A stretch of 64,000 nt of DNA from Nocardia puris (GCF_003315035.1 NZ_QNRE01000008.1:62001-126000), one strand, 5' to 3'; shown: positions 34,415 through 43,870, counted from the stretch's first letter. Numbers and translations are program-made. Notes: generated from the sequence alone by a model not told the origin.

Positions 34415-35851
34415 TTGCCGAAACTCCAAGCGACCGCTGTGATCACAGCCCTACTGTGCGCCATCGCGCTGACCGGGTGCACGAGGATGGTCGACGGCCG
34501 CGCCGTCTCCGTCTACGACGACCCGTTCAAGGTGGCCGGGCTGCCCACCACCAGCGGACCGAGCGGGCCCCGGCCCAATGTCGAGGACAGCACCCTCACC
34601 GCGATCAACGGCGACGGCGGGGAGGTCGATCAACTGGCGCTCAACGCCGTCGAGGACATCCAGACCTACTGGAGCACCGAGTACGGCAAGGAGTTCGAGG
34701 GCGAGTTCGAACCGGTCGAGAAGCTGATCTCGTGGAGCGCGAAGGATCCGCGCGCCGAGGCCCCCGAGTTCTGCAAGGAGACCACCTACCGTCTGGTCAA
34801 CGCCGCCTACTGCCGCCTGGACGATTCGATCGGCTGGGACCGCGCGGTGTTGCTGCCCACCATGGAGGAGGCCTTCGGCAACATGGCCGTGGTGATGGTG
34901 CTGGCCCACGAGTACGGCCACGCCATCCAGAATCAGGCGGAGATCGTCAAGCCGAAGGACCCGGTGATCGTCAAGGAGCAGCAGGCCGACTGCTTCGCGG
35001 GCGCGTTCATCCGCCATGTCGCCGAAGGCAAGTCGAAGCACTTCACCATCAACACCTCCGACGGCCTGAACAACGTGCTCGCCGCCACCGTCGCGATCCG
35101 CGACTCCGATCCCGACGATCCGGAGAGCGTGCACGGGTCCGCGTTCGAGCGGGTGACCGCGGTACAGATCGGTTTCACCGACGGACCCAAGGCGTGCAAG
35201 GGCATCGATATCGACGAGATCAACCAGCGCCGCGGCAATCTCCCGCAGACCCTCGGCGGGCAGAGCGGTGAATACGAGATCGACAAGGCCAGTCTGCTCG
35301 AACTGACCAAGGCGCTGGCGGCGATCCTGCCGGTGCGGAACAGCCCGACCTACGAGTACAACGGCGCGACCATCACCTGCACCGACGGCGTCACCACCGA
35401 GCCGGTCTCCTACTGCCCGGCGCGCAACCTGATCGCCACCGACATCCCCAAGCTGGCCGAGCGCGGCACCGCCGACGTGGACGACGACAATCCGTTGCCG
35501 CTCAAGGTTTCCGGCGACTACAACGGCTACGTCGTCTTCATCTCCCGCTACACGCTGGCCGTGCAGCAGAACCACGGCCAGTCGCTGGTCGGCCCCAAGA
35601 CCGGGCTGCGCGCCGCCTGCCTGGCGGGCGTGGTGACCGGCAAACTCGCCGACCCGAACCGGGGCGCCGACCAGGGCGACATCACCCTGGCCGCGGGCGA
35701 TCTCGACGAGGCGGTCTCGGGCCTGCTCACCGACGGCCTGGCCGCCAGCGACGTGGAGGGCCAGACGGTGCCGAGTGGATTCGCCCGCGTCGACGCGTTC
35801 CGCGCCGGCGTCCTGTACGGCGAGAACACCTGCATGTCGCGGTATTCGTAA
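34415..35851 (+). CDS. Neutral zinc metallopeptidase lipoprotein
   Basis: A 478-residue protein with a lipoprotein signal (IALTGC, cysteine near residue 18). Zinc motifs are VLAHEYGHAIQN near residue 165 and the third ligand in EQQADCFAGAF, as in the YpfJ-type zinc peptidase family. Several further cysteines (FCKETTYRLVNAAYC, ITCTDG, YCPAR) may form disulfides outside the membrane. It should act on the cell-surface side; its target is unknown. The start appears to be TTG at 34415 with GGGGGAG just upstream and a TTATAC-like box near 34389. Divergent from the FHA-ABC exporter and convergent with the FHA gene. Confidence 0.88.
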   Translation: MPKLQATAVITALLCAIALTGCTRMVDGRAVSVYDDPFKVAGLPTTSGPSGPRPNVEDSTLTAINGDGGEVDQLALNAVEDIQTYWSTEYGKEFEGEFEPVEKLISWSAKDPRAEAPEFCKETTYRLVNAAYCRLDDSIGWDRAVLLPTMEEAFGNMAVVMVLAHEYGHAIQNQAEIVKPKDPVIVKEQQADCFAGAFIRHVAEGKSKHFTINTSDGLNNVLAATVAIRDSDPDDPESVHGSAFERVTAVQIGFTDGPKACKGIDIDEINQRRGNLPQTLGGQSGEYEIDKASLLELTKALAAILPVRNSPTYEYNGATITCTDGVTTEPVSYCPARNLIATDIPKLAERGTADVDDDNPLPLKVSGDYNGYVVFISRYTLAVQQNHGQSLVGPKTGLRAACLAGVVTGKLADPNRGADQGDITLAAGDLDEAVSGLLTDGLAASDVEGQTVPSGFARVDAFRAGVLYGENTCMSRYS

Positions 35852-35855
35852 CCGC

Positions 35856-37163
35856 TCAGCCGAACGGGGGCGGGGCGGCCGGTTCGAACCGCAGCACCCG
35901 GTTGCCGATCATGATCTCGGTGCCGGGCACCAGCGTCATCGGCTGGTTCGGGTGCAGGCGCACCCAGTCGCGGTAGCCGGGCAGCCTGCTGCGGGTGCCG
36001 TTGGTCGAACCGCGGTCGACCAAGGTGACGTCCCAGTTGACCAGGCGGATCTCGGCGTGCGCCCGGGACATGCCGCCGGAGGTGTCGTCCACCTTGAGCG
36101 GCACCAGGCCGCGCTGGGCCGCCTCGGAATGCTCCGGATCGCGGCCGATCACGGCGTCGGCGGCCAGCATGTAGGTCATGCCGTCGTCGAGCACCAGCAT
36201 GCCCAGCGGCGGGCGGATCACCTCGATCAGCGACTGCGTCTGGTCGACCGGCATGCCGCAGACCGTGCAGAACGCCGACCGCGGATCGCTGGGATGCGCA
36301 CGCGCGCACTTGAATCCCATCACCTTGACGGTGAGCGCGGTCGCCTTGGCGGTCGCCTCGAGGCGCCGTTGCAGGTCCGGGTCGGGTTCCGGCGCGGGGT
36401 TCGTGCCGCCGATCATGGTCTGCGCCAACTGCGGGTCGGAATCCTCGCCGACCTGGTCCATCATCGAGGTCGACGCCTGCGTCGCGGCGTGGTGCGGGCC
36501 CGGTTCGGGCGCGCGCCGCGGCTCGCGGGAGTCGGATTCGCGTCGGGGTTCGGCGTCGATGCGCGCCGTCGGCACGGGCGGGCCGGACTCTTGCGCGGGT
36601 GACGCGACCGGGCGGTGCGCGCGGGCGCCGTCGGTCCAGAGGACGGCGCCGCCGGCCCGCGCGATTCCTTCGACCAGCCAACCGATTCCGCGCGCGCGGG
36701 GCACCTCCGGGATGCGGCCCTTCTCGTCATCGATGAACAGCGCCACCCCGCGCGCGGGCGCCGCCGCGACCCGGTCGACGGTGAACGCGGCGTCGCTGCC
36801 CCGGTAGCGCTGGTCGCCGTTGTCGCCGGCCAGCACGGCCGTGACCGCGCCGTGCAGGAAGATCGCCACCCCGCCGTTCTCGGCCGCGGAGAGGATGCCG
36901 AAATCGATGGGCACGCCGGGACTTATCTGCTCGGCGTGCTTCATTAGCCAGCGGGTGGCCTGCCGCGCGACCTGCGCGCCGGGCCCCTCCGGGTGCAGGT
37001 GCGCGGCCTCGGCGACCAGTTCAGCCAGCGACTCCAGCGCCAGCGAGGCCGTCGAGTCCGCCGTCGGCTCGCCCGGCCCGCGGTGCGCGACCACCAGCAC
37101 CGCACCCGCCACCCTGGCGACCGCATGGTTTCCCGCGACGACCTCGACCTGCCGATCTTTCAC
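35856..37163 (-). CDS. FHA-domain protein with N-terminal PP2C-like region
   Basis: A 435-residue soluble protein. The N-terminal ~190 residues (VEVVAGNHAVARVAGAVLVV, FGILSAAENGGVAIFLHGAV, GVALFIDD) resemble a degenerate phosphatase-like or actin-free sandwich domain; I cannot name it firmly. A Pro/Arg/Glu linker follows. The C-terminal third has a cysteine cluster (FKCARAHPS, FCTVCGMPVD) that may bind zinc and then an FHA domain (AVIGRDPEHSEAA, SRAHAEIRLV, DRGSTNGT). It should bind phosphothreonine, perhaps of the neighbouring kinases. The start is GTG at 37161-37163 after GGAGG. It ends 5 bases from the convergent metallopeptidase gene. Confidence 0.75.
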   Translation of the reverse strand: MKDRQVEVVAGNHAVARVAGAVLVVAHRGPGEPTADSTASLALESLAELVAEAAHLHPEGPGAQVARQATRWLMKHAEQISPGVPIDFGILSAAENGGVAIFLHGAVTAVLAGDNGDQRYRGSDAAFTVDRVAAAPARGVALFIDDEKGRIPEVPRARGIGWLVEGIARAGGAVLWTDGARAHRPVASPAQESGPPVPTARIDAEPRRESDSREPRRAPEPGPHHAATQASTSMMDQVGEDSDPQLAQTMIGGTNPAPEPDPDLQRRLEATAKATALTVKVMGFKCARAHPSDPRSAFCTVCGMPVDQTQSLIEVIRPPLGMLVLDDGMTYMLAADAVIGRDPEHSEAAQRGLVPLKVDDTSGGMSRAHAEIRLVNWDVTLVDRGSTNGTRSRLPGYRDWVRLHPNQPMTLVPGTEIMIGNRVLRFEPAAPPPFG

Positions 37164-37304
37164 CGGTATCGGCCTCCGCCGAGCGTGCGGTTCGTGGTCG
37201 TCGCCATGCTCCCAGCGTATTGCAATCGCGTCGGCAAGGGTCGCTGTGTGCGGCGTTCGTCCGGTAACTTCATGAGCACATACGGGAGGAACGAGGGGCT
37301 CGTC

Positions 37305-38510
37305 ATGGTTCGCAGGCAGCGGTGGGCGATCGTGGTGGCAACGATCGTGACGGCGGGCGTACTGGCCGGTTGCAGCAGTGTGGCGGGAACCGCGCTGCCG
37401 GGCGAACCGGATGTCAGAACGCTCGAGGTGGGGCCGTACCCGGTCGACCGGCACCGCTACGACCAGGAATCCGGCGGCGCGGGCGCGCTGCTCGAGGGCA
37501 TGCGGATGAGCGAGGCCGTGGTGCCCACCATCCAGATCGACCCCTCGCTGGTCTACGGCCGAGGCAGCACCGTGGTCGCCGACAGCGAGGAAGCGCTGAA
37601 GTTCCTGGCCAACGTGTCCAAACCGGTGCTGGACAACCACGACATGATCGTCGGGTTCGCGGCCAGCGGCGCCGACAAGGCCGACCCGCCGGGCCAGACC
37701 CGCCCGGCCACCGACACCACCGCCATCACCACGGTGGTGCTGCGCTTCCGCGACGAGGCCACCGCCAAGCTCGCCGCCCGCGAACTCGAGGACGCCGATA
37801 TGGGCGTCTCCCCCGACAACCGCAGGCTCGGCTCCACCGAGTATCCCGACGCCTACCTGCACTGGCGTCCCGGTGTCGCCAGCGTGGGCGCGTTCCTCGC
37901 GCACCGCGAGTTCGTGATCTCGCTGTACGTCCAGCGCCCGAGGGCCGACAGCGACGATCTGGTCACCTGGGCCGACAAGACTTTCGACGCCCAGGTCCCC
38001 GCGCTCGACCGCTTCCAGCCGACTCCGGCCGACAGGCTCGATACGCTGAAGGTCGACCCGGAAAACCTGCTGGCGCGCGTCGTCGTCGACGACCGTTCCG
38101 ATCTCGAACCCGACGCGCGGGCCTTCGCGATCTTCGACGCGTACCAGGCCATCCACGCGGCCGACGACGAAGCCGCAGTCGCGCGCCTGATCGAGGAGAC
38201 CGGCACCGACAAGATCGCCGTGGCCGAGGCCAGCTCCGTCACGCGCGCCCGCGACGCCGAGGCCGCCGTGAAACTCCTGGACGGGCTGATCGAATCGGTC
38301 TCCGACCTCTTCGACCCGCACCCGGCCCCCAACGACGTGCCCGGTGCGAAATGCTTGCAGCTCAACAGCTCCGGCGATCCGGAACGCGAGTACAAGTACC
38401 GCTGCTACGTGCCCTACAAGCGGTACGTCGGCCTGGTGACCAGTGACAAGGAGCCCGACGTGCGCCAGAAGGTCGCCGCCCAGTACGCCCTGCTGGCCAA
38501 CAGCCTCTGA
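37305..38510 (+). CDS. Tandem-array lipoprotein 1 (DUF7373-like)
   Basis: A 401-residue surface lipoprotein. Signal peptide with lipobox VLAGC near residue 22. The mature part starts with the family strand DVRTLEVGPYPVDRHRYDQE and includes QIDPSLVYG, TTVVLRFRDEATAK, the hinge FQPTPADRLDTL and the family C-terminus YKRYVGLV...AAQYALLANSL. Two late cysteines (AKCLQL, RCYVPY) likely form a disulfide. It is the most divergent member, upstream of the three alternating pairs. I chose the ATG at 37305 after GAGGGG; an upstream in-frame ATG at 37272 is possible. Function unknown. Confidence 0.8.
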   Translation: MVRRQRWAIVVATIVTAGVLAGCSSVAGTALPGEPDVRTLEVGPYPVDRHRYDQESGGAGALLEGMRMSEAVVPTIQIDPSLVYGRGSTVVADSEEALKFLANVSKPVLDNHDMIVGFAASGADKADPPGQTRPATDTTAITTVVLRFRDEATAKLAARELEDADMGVSPDNRRLGSTEYPDAYLHWRPGVASVGAFLAHREFVISLYVQRPRADSDDLVTWADKTFDAQVPALDRFQPTPADRLDTLKVDPENLLARVVVDDRSDLEPDARAFAIFDAYQAIHAADDEAAVARLIEETGTDKIAVAEASSVTRARDAEAAVKLLDGLIESVSDLFDPHPAPNDVPGAKCLQLNSSGDPEREYKYRCYVPYKRYVGLVTSDKEPDVRQKVAAQYALLANSL

Positions 38511-38581
38511 CCCTGTCGGCGCGGCGGGCTACGATGTCGGGACACTGAGCGGTCTGAACGTCCGAGGGGTGGGGGAATCCG

Positions 38582-39823
38582 TTGGCGAAGTCTGTCATCG
38601 CCCGTGCGCGCACGTGGCGACAACTGAAGGTGGAGCTGACAGCCACCGTCGTCGTACCGATACTGGCGGCGTGCGCGTCGACGGTCGGCGGGCACGCGGT
38701 GCCCGGTGCGACACCGGTCGACCTGGAGTCGCTGAACGTGGGTCCGTACGCGACCGAGGCGGTGGACTACGAACCGGAATACGACTCCAAGGCCGAGGTC
38801 TTCCGCATCGAATCCCGCCGCATGCTGGGCTTTCTCGTCGCGCCGTTCGAGGTCGACCCCAATCTGACGAACCTCGAAGCCACGCAGCTCCTCGAGGCGC
38901 GCAGCTCGGTGTTCAGCGATCCGCCGTTCGGGGTGCTGCCGAGCGAGTTCCTGCCGGTCGCCGAACGCAACTATCTGATCGCCGGCGCGGCGACGACTCG
39001 ATCGAACGGGTCCGTGCGGGAACTGAAGAACATGGTTCACACGGTGATGCGGTTCCCCTCGGAGGCGTACGCGCGCACCGCCTCCGCCGAGTTCGCCACC
39101 GCGCTCGGCGAACGCGTCCCCGGGCTGCGCCAGGTGCCGCTGCCCGGTCACGACGGTCTCACCGTCGTCACCGCCAACGACCAGAAGGGCTACGTCTTCG
39201 CCGGCCGCGGGTCCTACGCCGTCGTCACGATGGTGACCATGGCGCGGCCCGATATCGACGCGCTCACCGGCCAGTTCCGCAAGCTGATCGACCTCCAATT
39301 CGAGCGCCTGGACGCCAACCCGCCGACGCCGATCGACGAGATCCTGGACCTGCCCCAGGATCCGGAGGGCTACATGCGGCGCGTCCTGCCGCCCGGGCCG
39401 AGCGAATACGCCACCAGCTATGAGGAACTCGTGGGCGTGTACGGCCCCGCGCAGCAGATCCACTTCGAGCACGACGGGCCGGGTGCGAAGCAGATCTTCG
39501 AGGAGACCGGCGTCGACCTCGTCGGCCAGCACGACGCCCGTCTCTACCGGGCCCGCGACGCGGAGGCGGCGTTTCGCCTGCACACGTTCCTGTCCCAACC
39601 GGGCAAGGACGACGAAGAGGTAGACAACCCACCCGGCATCACCGACGCGCGCTGCCTGGGCAGCGAACTGCGCGATCCGATCCGCGACACCAAGTTCCGG
39701 TGCGTCCTGGTCTACGGCCGCTACGTGGCGGTGGTGTTCGCCAATACTCAGGGGTTCGGGTTCGATCCCTCGCTGCATCAGCGTGCGGCCGCGCAGTATT
39801 CGATGCTGGCGAGGAGCGAGTGA
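38582..39823 (+). CDS. Tandem-array lipoprotein 2, subfamily X (first pair)
   Basis: A 413-residue paralogue. Its signal peptide has lipobox LAAC near residue 31. X-type marks are VDLESLNVGPYATEAVDYEP, EVDPNLTNLE, VHTVMRFPSEAYAR, PTPIDEILDLPQDPEGYMRR, LYRARDAEAAF and the end QRAAAQYSMLARSE. The cysteine pair (ARCLGS, FRCVLVYGRYVAVV) is kept. Translation starts with TTG at 38582 after GGGGGAA. A TACGAT -10-like box lies 47 bases ahead. Its stop is two bases from the next gene, so the two form a bicistron. Confidence 0.8.
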   Translation: MAKSVIARARTWRQLKVELTATVVVPILAACASTVGGHAVPGATPVDLESLNVGPYATEAVDYEPEYDSKAEVFRIESRRMLGFLVAPFEVDPNLTNLEATQLLEARSSVFSDPPFGVLPSEFLPVAERNYLIAGAATTRSNGSVRELKNMVHTVMRFPSEAYARTASAEFATALGERVPGLRQVPLPGHDGLTVVTANDQKGYVFAGRGSYAVVTMVTMARPDIDALTGQFRKLIDLQFERLDANPPTPIDEILDLPQDPEGYMRRVLPPGPSEYATSYEELVGVYGPAQQIHFEHDGPGAKQIFEETGVDLVGQHDARLYRARDAEAAFRLHTFLSQPGKDDEEVDNPPGITDARCLGSELRDPIRDTKFRCVLVYGRYVAVVFANTQGFGFDPSLHQRAAAQYSMLARSE

Positions 39824-39825
39824 CC

Positions 39826-41013
39826 ATGACGAACCGCCCGCGCAAACTCGCCTACGCCGCGATCGCCGCGTTGATCGCCGTCACCACCGCCTGCGGTGAC
39901 GGCGACGATCCCGCCATCGCCGCCGCCGTCGACACCGCCCAGCTCGATCCGGGCAACTACCCCACCACACCGCGCGATATCGAAGGGCAGCGCACCGCGG
40001 CCACCGGCTCCCTCCAGGAATCTGTGCGGCTCGGAGAGCACGTGCCGCTGATGTTCGATATCGACCCGCGAATGATCCACGGCGCCAGTTCGTCGTCCGC
40101 CAAGCACATTTCGGCCGAGCGTCCACCCAGGATCGGCGATGTCGAAACCTTCAACGAACGGGTGCCGGGGCTCGTCGCGGGCTGGCGGACCGGTGGCTCG
40201 CAGCGCGAGGGAATGACGCCGGGTCTGTCGGCCTCGTCCTGGGTGATGCGGTTCCAGACCGCCGCCCAAGCCGAACACGCTGCCGACGTCATCTCCGCGG
40301 AGGAGAACAGGCAATATCCGCCGAAGGGGGAGCTCGACATCCCCGGGTTCCCGGCGGGGCGCACCTTCCACAGCCAGTACGACGCCGTCCAGTCCTGGAC
40401 GCCGCACAACGAGTATCTGCTGTACGTCTACGTGTCGAACAGTCTCGCCACCCCGCCCGACCACGTGCCACTGCTCGACTTCGCCAAGAAGGTGTTCGAC
40501 GCCCAAGTCGAACGTCTCGCCGCGTATCAGCCGACGCCGGCGGATCAGCTCTCGACCGTCCCGTCCGACGTCGACGGACTGCTGGTCCGAACCTTGGCAC
40601 CCGAACGCGCCGGCACCTACGACGACTACAGCGGCGTCTACCCGGTCCAGGTGTACTTGCACCTGGAAGCGCGCCCCGACCTCGCCGCCCGCGCCTACCA
40701 GGACGCCGGCGTCGACTACGTCGCGATCAGCGGCTCCACCCTCTTCCGCGCATCGGACGCGGCGGCCGCGGAACGCCTGGCCGCCTTCCTCGTCACCGCC
40801 GAGACCGAGATGACCCCCGACGCGAGCCCACCCGGTTTTCCCGGCGCCAAATGCGTGAAGGGTGACGAGGGCACGCCGACGGCCCCACGCCCGATCGTCG
40901 ACCGCCTGTGCTTCCTGCCGGTGGGCCGCTACGTCGCGGCGGTGGTGTCGACCCAGCCGCAGGACCTGCACCAGCGACTGTCCGCCCAGTATTTGCTCCT
41001 GGCCGAGAAATGA
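39826..41013 (+). CDS. Tandem-array lipoprotein 3, subfamily Y (first pair)
   Basis: A 395-residue paralogue with lipobox TTAC near residue 23. Y-type marks are AQLDPGNYPTTPRDIEGQR, SVRLGEHVPLMFDIDPRM, a glycine-rich VAGWRTGGS strand, SWVMRFQTAAQAE, YQPTPADQLSTV, ADQ-like DAGVDYVAISGSTLFRASD and the C-terminal VGRYVAAVVSTQPQDLHQRL with AQYLLLAEK. The ATG has GAGGAG, which lies inside the end of the preceding gene, so translation is probably coupled. Confidence 0.8.
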   Translation: MTNRPRKLAYAAIAALIAVTTACGDGDDPAIAAAVDTAQLDPGNYPTTPRDIEGQRTAATGSLQESVRLGEHVPLMFDIDPRMIHGASSSSAKHISAERPPRIGDVETFNERVPGLVAGWRTGGSQREGMTPGLSASSWVMRFQTAAQAEHAADVISAEENRQYPPKGELDIPGFPAGRTFHSQYDAVQSWTPHNEYLLYVYVSNSLATPPDHVPLLDFAKKVFDAQVERLAAYQPTPADQLSTVPSDVDGLLVRTLAPERAGTYDDYSGVYPVQVYLHLEARPDLAARAYQDAGVDYVAISGSTLFRASDAAAAERLAAFLVTAETEMTPDASPPGFPGAKCVKGDEGTPTAPRPIVDRLCFLPVGRYVAAVVSTQPQDLHQRLSAQYLLLAEK

Positions 41014-41053
41014 TGAGTCACCGCTGGTCCGCCGGGGTTCGGCCGTACTGGGT

Positions 41054-41083
41054 CCACCCGATCCGTCGAGTAGTATCCGGCGA
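41054..41083 (+). promoter_or_regulatory. Conserved promoter block of the second X-Y pair
   Basis: A 30-base block centred on the -10-like box TAGTAT (41071-41076), identical at 25 of 30 positions to the block at 43750-43779. The block starts 120 bases before the gene it serves. The sequence just after the box, ATCCGGCGAGAACAC, recurs with one change at 46340-46354. Confidence 0.6.
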
Positions 41084-41173
41084 GAACACGGCCGGGGCTG
41101 GGTGGAGAACGACGCGCGCCGGACTGGGATTGCCCTGCGCCGAGCCGGCCGGACGTTTCGAACAGGGGGAAGC

Positions 41174-42385
41174 ATGAGGTTCCGTGGGCTATCGACCACT
41201 CTGATCGCCGTGACAGCGGCCACGTGTGTGGGCTGCGCGTCCACGATCGCGGGCAATCCGTCGCCTGGCTTGACTCCGGTGGACATCGAATCACTGGCGA
41301 CAGGCGTGTTCACGCCCGAGCCCACCGCGTACGACCCGGATTATTCGATCCCCCTGATCCGCAGACTGGACGCCTATCGCATCCTCGCCAAACTGGTGCA
41401 CTCGTATGAAGTCGACCCTGAAATTGATGAACTGGGGACAATCGAGGTTTTCGAGAGTCCCGGGGTGATGATCCAGGAGGATACCTTTCCGCCAAAATAT
41501 GAACGCGCCTCGGTCGACAATAGACTGCTCTCGGGGGTATACGTCTCACGCATCAACGACAGTCTGCGTAGCCGCAAGAAACTGATCATCTCCGTGCTGC
41601 GGTTCCCGACGGAAGAGCTGAGCCGGAAGGCAGCCGTCGACTTCGACCAGATCACCAATGACGAACCGGGACGACATGTCATCCCGATCGATGGCTACCC
41701 CACCGCGCTGACGAGTTCCGCCGATGACATCACGGCAATCTCGTTCATCGCCCACGGCCCGTACGTGATCATGGTCAATGCCGGTATACCGCAACCGGAT
41801 CAAGCCGCTCTCGCGGAGGTGCTCCGCAAAACACTTTCACTGCAGATACCCCGGATCGACGAATTGGAAATAATCCCGCTGGACGAGATCCTCGACTCAC
41901 CGATCGACCCGGACGGCATTCTCCGACGCGCATTGCCTCCCGCCAGCGACTACAAGGACTACAGCGACCCGTTCAAGGGGGATAGGGACTTCGGCGCCCT
42001 CGCCCCGTCCGCTCAATTGCATTTCGAACGCAACCCTGCAGCGGCAAAACAGGCGTTCGATGAAGCCGGAGTCGATCTCGTGGCCCGACGGGGTGGCGTC
42101 GTCTACCGCACCCGCGACCTGGAGGCCTCGTTCGCGCTGCAGTCCGCACTGATGAAGGCGGAACAGAACGATGAGGAACTCCCGCCGCCACCCGGACTAC
42201 CCGATGTGCGGTGTCTCCTTCTCGAGGAATTGGACCCCGCCCGCTCGTACAACACTACGTGTGCCGTAGTGTTCGGACGTTACGTAGCAGTGGTTTATTG
42301 GGCTCTGCCGTACTATTCCCGCTCCACCGCGAACCTATACGAACGGGCTGCGGCACAGTACGCGATCCTGGCGAGAAGCGAGTAA
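41174..42385 (+). CDS. Tandem-array lipoprotein 4, subfamily X (second pair)
   Basis: A 403-residue paralogue with lipobox CVGC near residue 21. It is closest to lipoprotein 6: VDIESLATGVFTPEPTAYDP, KKLIISVLRFPTEE, AHGPYVIMVNAG, IPLDEILDSPIDPDG, DEAGVDLVARRGGVVYRTRD and ERAAAQYAILARSE. Codon use is less GC-rich than its neighbours (many A/T third positions around 41400-41900). The ATG at 41174 follows GGGGGAAGC. Its stop is five bases before the partner gene. Confidence 0.8.
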   Translation: MRFRGLSTTLIAVTAATCVGCASTIAGNPSPGLTPVDIESLATGVFTPEPTAYDPDYSIPLIRRLDAYRILAKLVHSYEVDPEIDELGTIEVFESPGVMIQEDTFPPKYERASVDNRLLSGVYVSRINDSLRSRKKLIISVLRFPTEELSRKAAVDFDQITNDEPGRHVIPIDGYPTALTSSADDITAISFIAHGPYVIMVNAGIPQPDQAALAEVLRKTLSLQIPRIDELEIIPLDEILDSPIDPDGILRRALPPASDYKDYSDPFKGDRDFGALAPSAQLHFERNPAAAKQAFDEAGVDLVARRGGVVYRTRDLEASFALQSALMKAEQNDEELPPPPGLPDVRCLLLEELDPARSYNTTCAVVFGRYVAVVYWALPYYSRSTANLYERAAAQYAILARSE

Positions 42386-42390
42386 CGACT

Positions 42391-43584
42391 ATGCGAATTC
42401 ACTGCATAGCCCTGGCCACCGTCGCCTCCGCGGCGTTGATCGCCGGTTGCGGCGGTCAGGAAGTTTCGAGCCCGTACGAGTATGATGTCGCGACGCTGAA
42501 CTCGGGCAATTATCCCACGCAGCCGCGCGACATCTCGACGATGAATCTCGACAAATCCGGACAGCTTCAGGAGGCGGCACGGCTCGGGGCGGTCTTGCCT
42601 ATCGCGGCCGATATCGATGCCATTTTTTCCTACCGAACCGGCGCCTACATCGATCGCCGTGTGACACCTACACGCTTCCCGACCGGCATGATAGCCCCCA
42701 ATACGCCAGAAGCGTTCGCCACACTGGCGCCCGGTTTCGTAGCCGGCTGGCAGTCCCATGGAACACGACGCATGGGAGGCGTGGGGAGAACTTTGGAGAT
42801 GCAGACGTTTCGATTCGAATCTCCTGACCAGGCACGGGCCGCGGCGCCGCGCTTCGCCGACGTTCTCGACCGCGAAGCACCCGGCGAGCAGGCCACGATT
42901 CCCGAGCACCCCCAGGCCCGTGCGACATGGTCACCAACCGGAAAAAGTCTCGACAGTCTGCTGGTCCATGACATCTATCTGCTCAGAGTCCGCGTGGAGG
43001 AACCGGTCAACGATCCACCACAGATGTCCGCGTTGCTCGAGTTGACCCAGAAGGCCCTGGTGAAGATGGTGGAGGGTCTGCGGAACTTCTCCCCTACGCC
43101 TGTCGATCAACTCGCGTCGCTGCCCGGCGACACCGAAGGCATGCTGGCGCGCACCCTCCCGATGGAGGAGTCCAACGCGGGAGACGGCCCCGACCCGTCG
43201 ATGGTTCTCACCAGGCAAGCTTGGCTGCATTCGGACAACTATCCGCTGTTGAGTAAAGCGGCATATGCCGATGCAGGTGTCGACTTGGTTAGCGTTTCCG
43301 GTACGACACTGATCCGCACTCGTGATACGCCCAGCGCCGAACGTCTCGTCGCTGCGCTGATCGCGCGGGCGCCGGAGAAATACCGGACAATCGACAGCCC
43401 GCCGAACATGCCGGGCGTGCGCTGTTTCGAACGCAAAGATTTGAACGCCATGGATGTGGTGAGCTATCCAACGCACTGCTACCTGATAAGCGACCGATAC
43501 GTCGCGTACATCTCGGGTTCCAATACACAGCAAGTGCACCAGGTGACAGCTGCTCAGTACAAGATACTCGAGTGGGGATCGTGA
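42391..43584 (+). CDS. Tandem-array lipoprotein 5, subfamily Y (second pair)
   Basis: A 397-residue paralogue with lipobox LIAGC near residue 20. Y-type marks are VATLNSGNYPTQPRDISTMN, QEAARLGAVLPIAADID, FVAGWQSHGTRR, FSPTPVDQLASLPGDTEGM, ADAGVDLVSVSGTTLIRTRD, SPPNMPGVRCFE and DRYVAYISGSNTQQVHQ ending AAQYKILEWGS. Like its partner it has relatively A/T-rich codons. Start ATG, coupled to the upstream X gene. Confidence 0.8.
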   Translation: MRIHCIALATVASAALIAGCGGQEVSSPYEYDVATLNSGNYPTQPRDISTMNLDKSGQLQEAARLGAVLPIAADIDAIFSYRTGAYIDRRVTPTRFPTGMIAPNTPEAFATLAPGFVAGWQSHGTRRMGGVGRTLEMQTFRFESPDQARAAAPRFADVLDREAPGEQATIPEHPQARATWSPTGKSLDSLLVHDIYLLRVRVEEPVNDPPQMSALLELTQKALVKMVEGLRNFSPTPVDQLASLPGDTEGMLARTLPMEESNAGDGPDPSMVLTRQAWLHSDNYPLLSKAAYADAGVDLVSVSGTTLIRTRDTPSAERLVAALIARAPEKYRTIDSPPNMPGVRCFERKDLNAMDVVSYPTHCYLISDRYVAYISGSNTQQVHQVTAAQYKILEWGS

Positions 43585-43749
43585 AAATGCGTGGGCTGGC
43601 GGACGGTGGTCGCGGCCTCGGTCAGATCCGCTCCCGCCGATCGAGCGGCGCGGGCGAAAGGAACCTGTCAGAAAGACCGTTGGACCAGACACCGCGCTGC
43701 TGTCATGGAGCGTGCCCGCGCTGCGGCCCCGGACCTGACGCTATCGGAA

Positions 43750-43779
43750 CCACCCGGTCCGTCGACTATCATCCGGCGG
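43750..43779 (+). promoter_or_regulatory. Conserved promoter block of the third X-Y pair
   Basis: Matches the block at 41054-41083 at 25 of 30 positions and carries TATCAT (43767-43772) at the -10-like position. It lies 121 bases before the gene start, the same spacing as in the second pair, although the DNA between block and gene is not alike. Confidence 0.6.
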
Positions 43780-43870
43780 AAGCAATCGGAGGGACGGGGG
43801 CAGGGATGACGCACGCTGACCTGGTGGTGCGCGGTTCGCACGTGGACGGCCGTTCCGGAAAGGGCGACAA

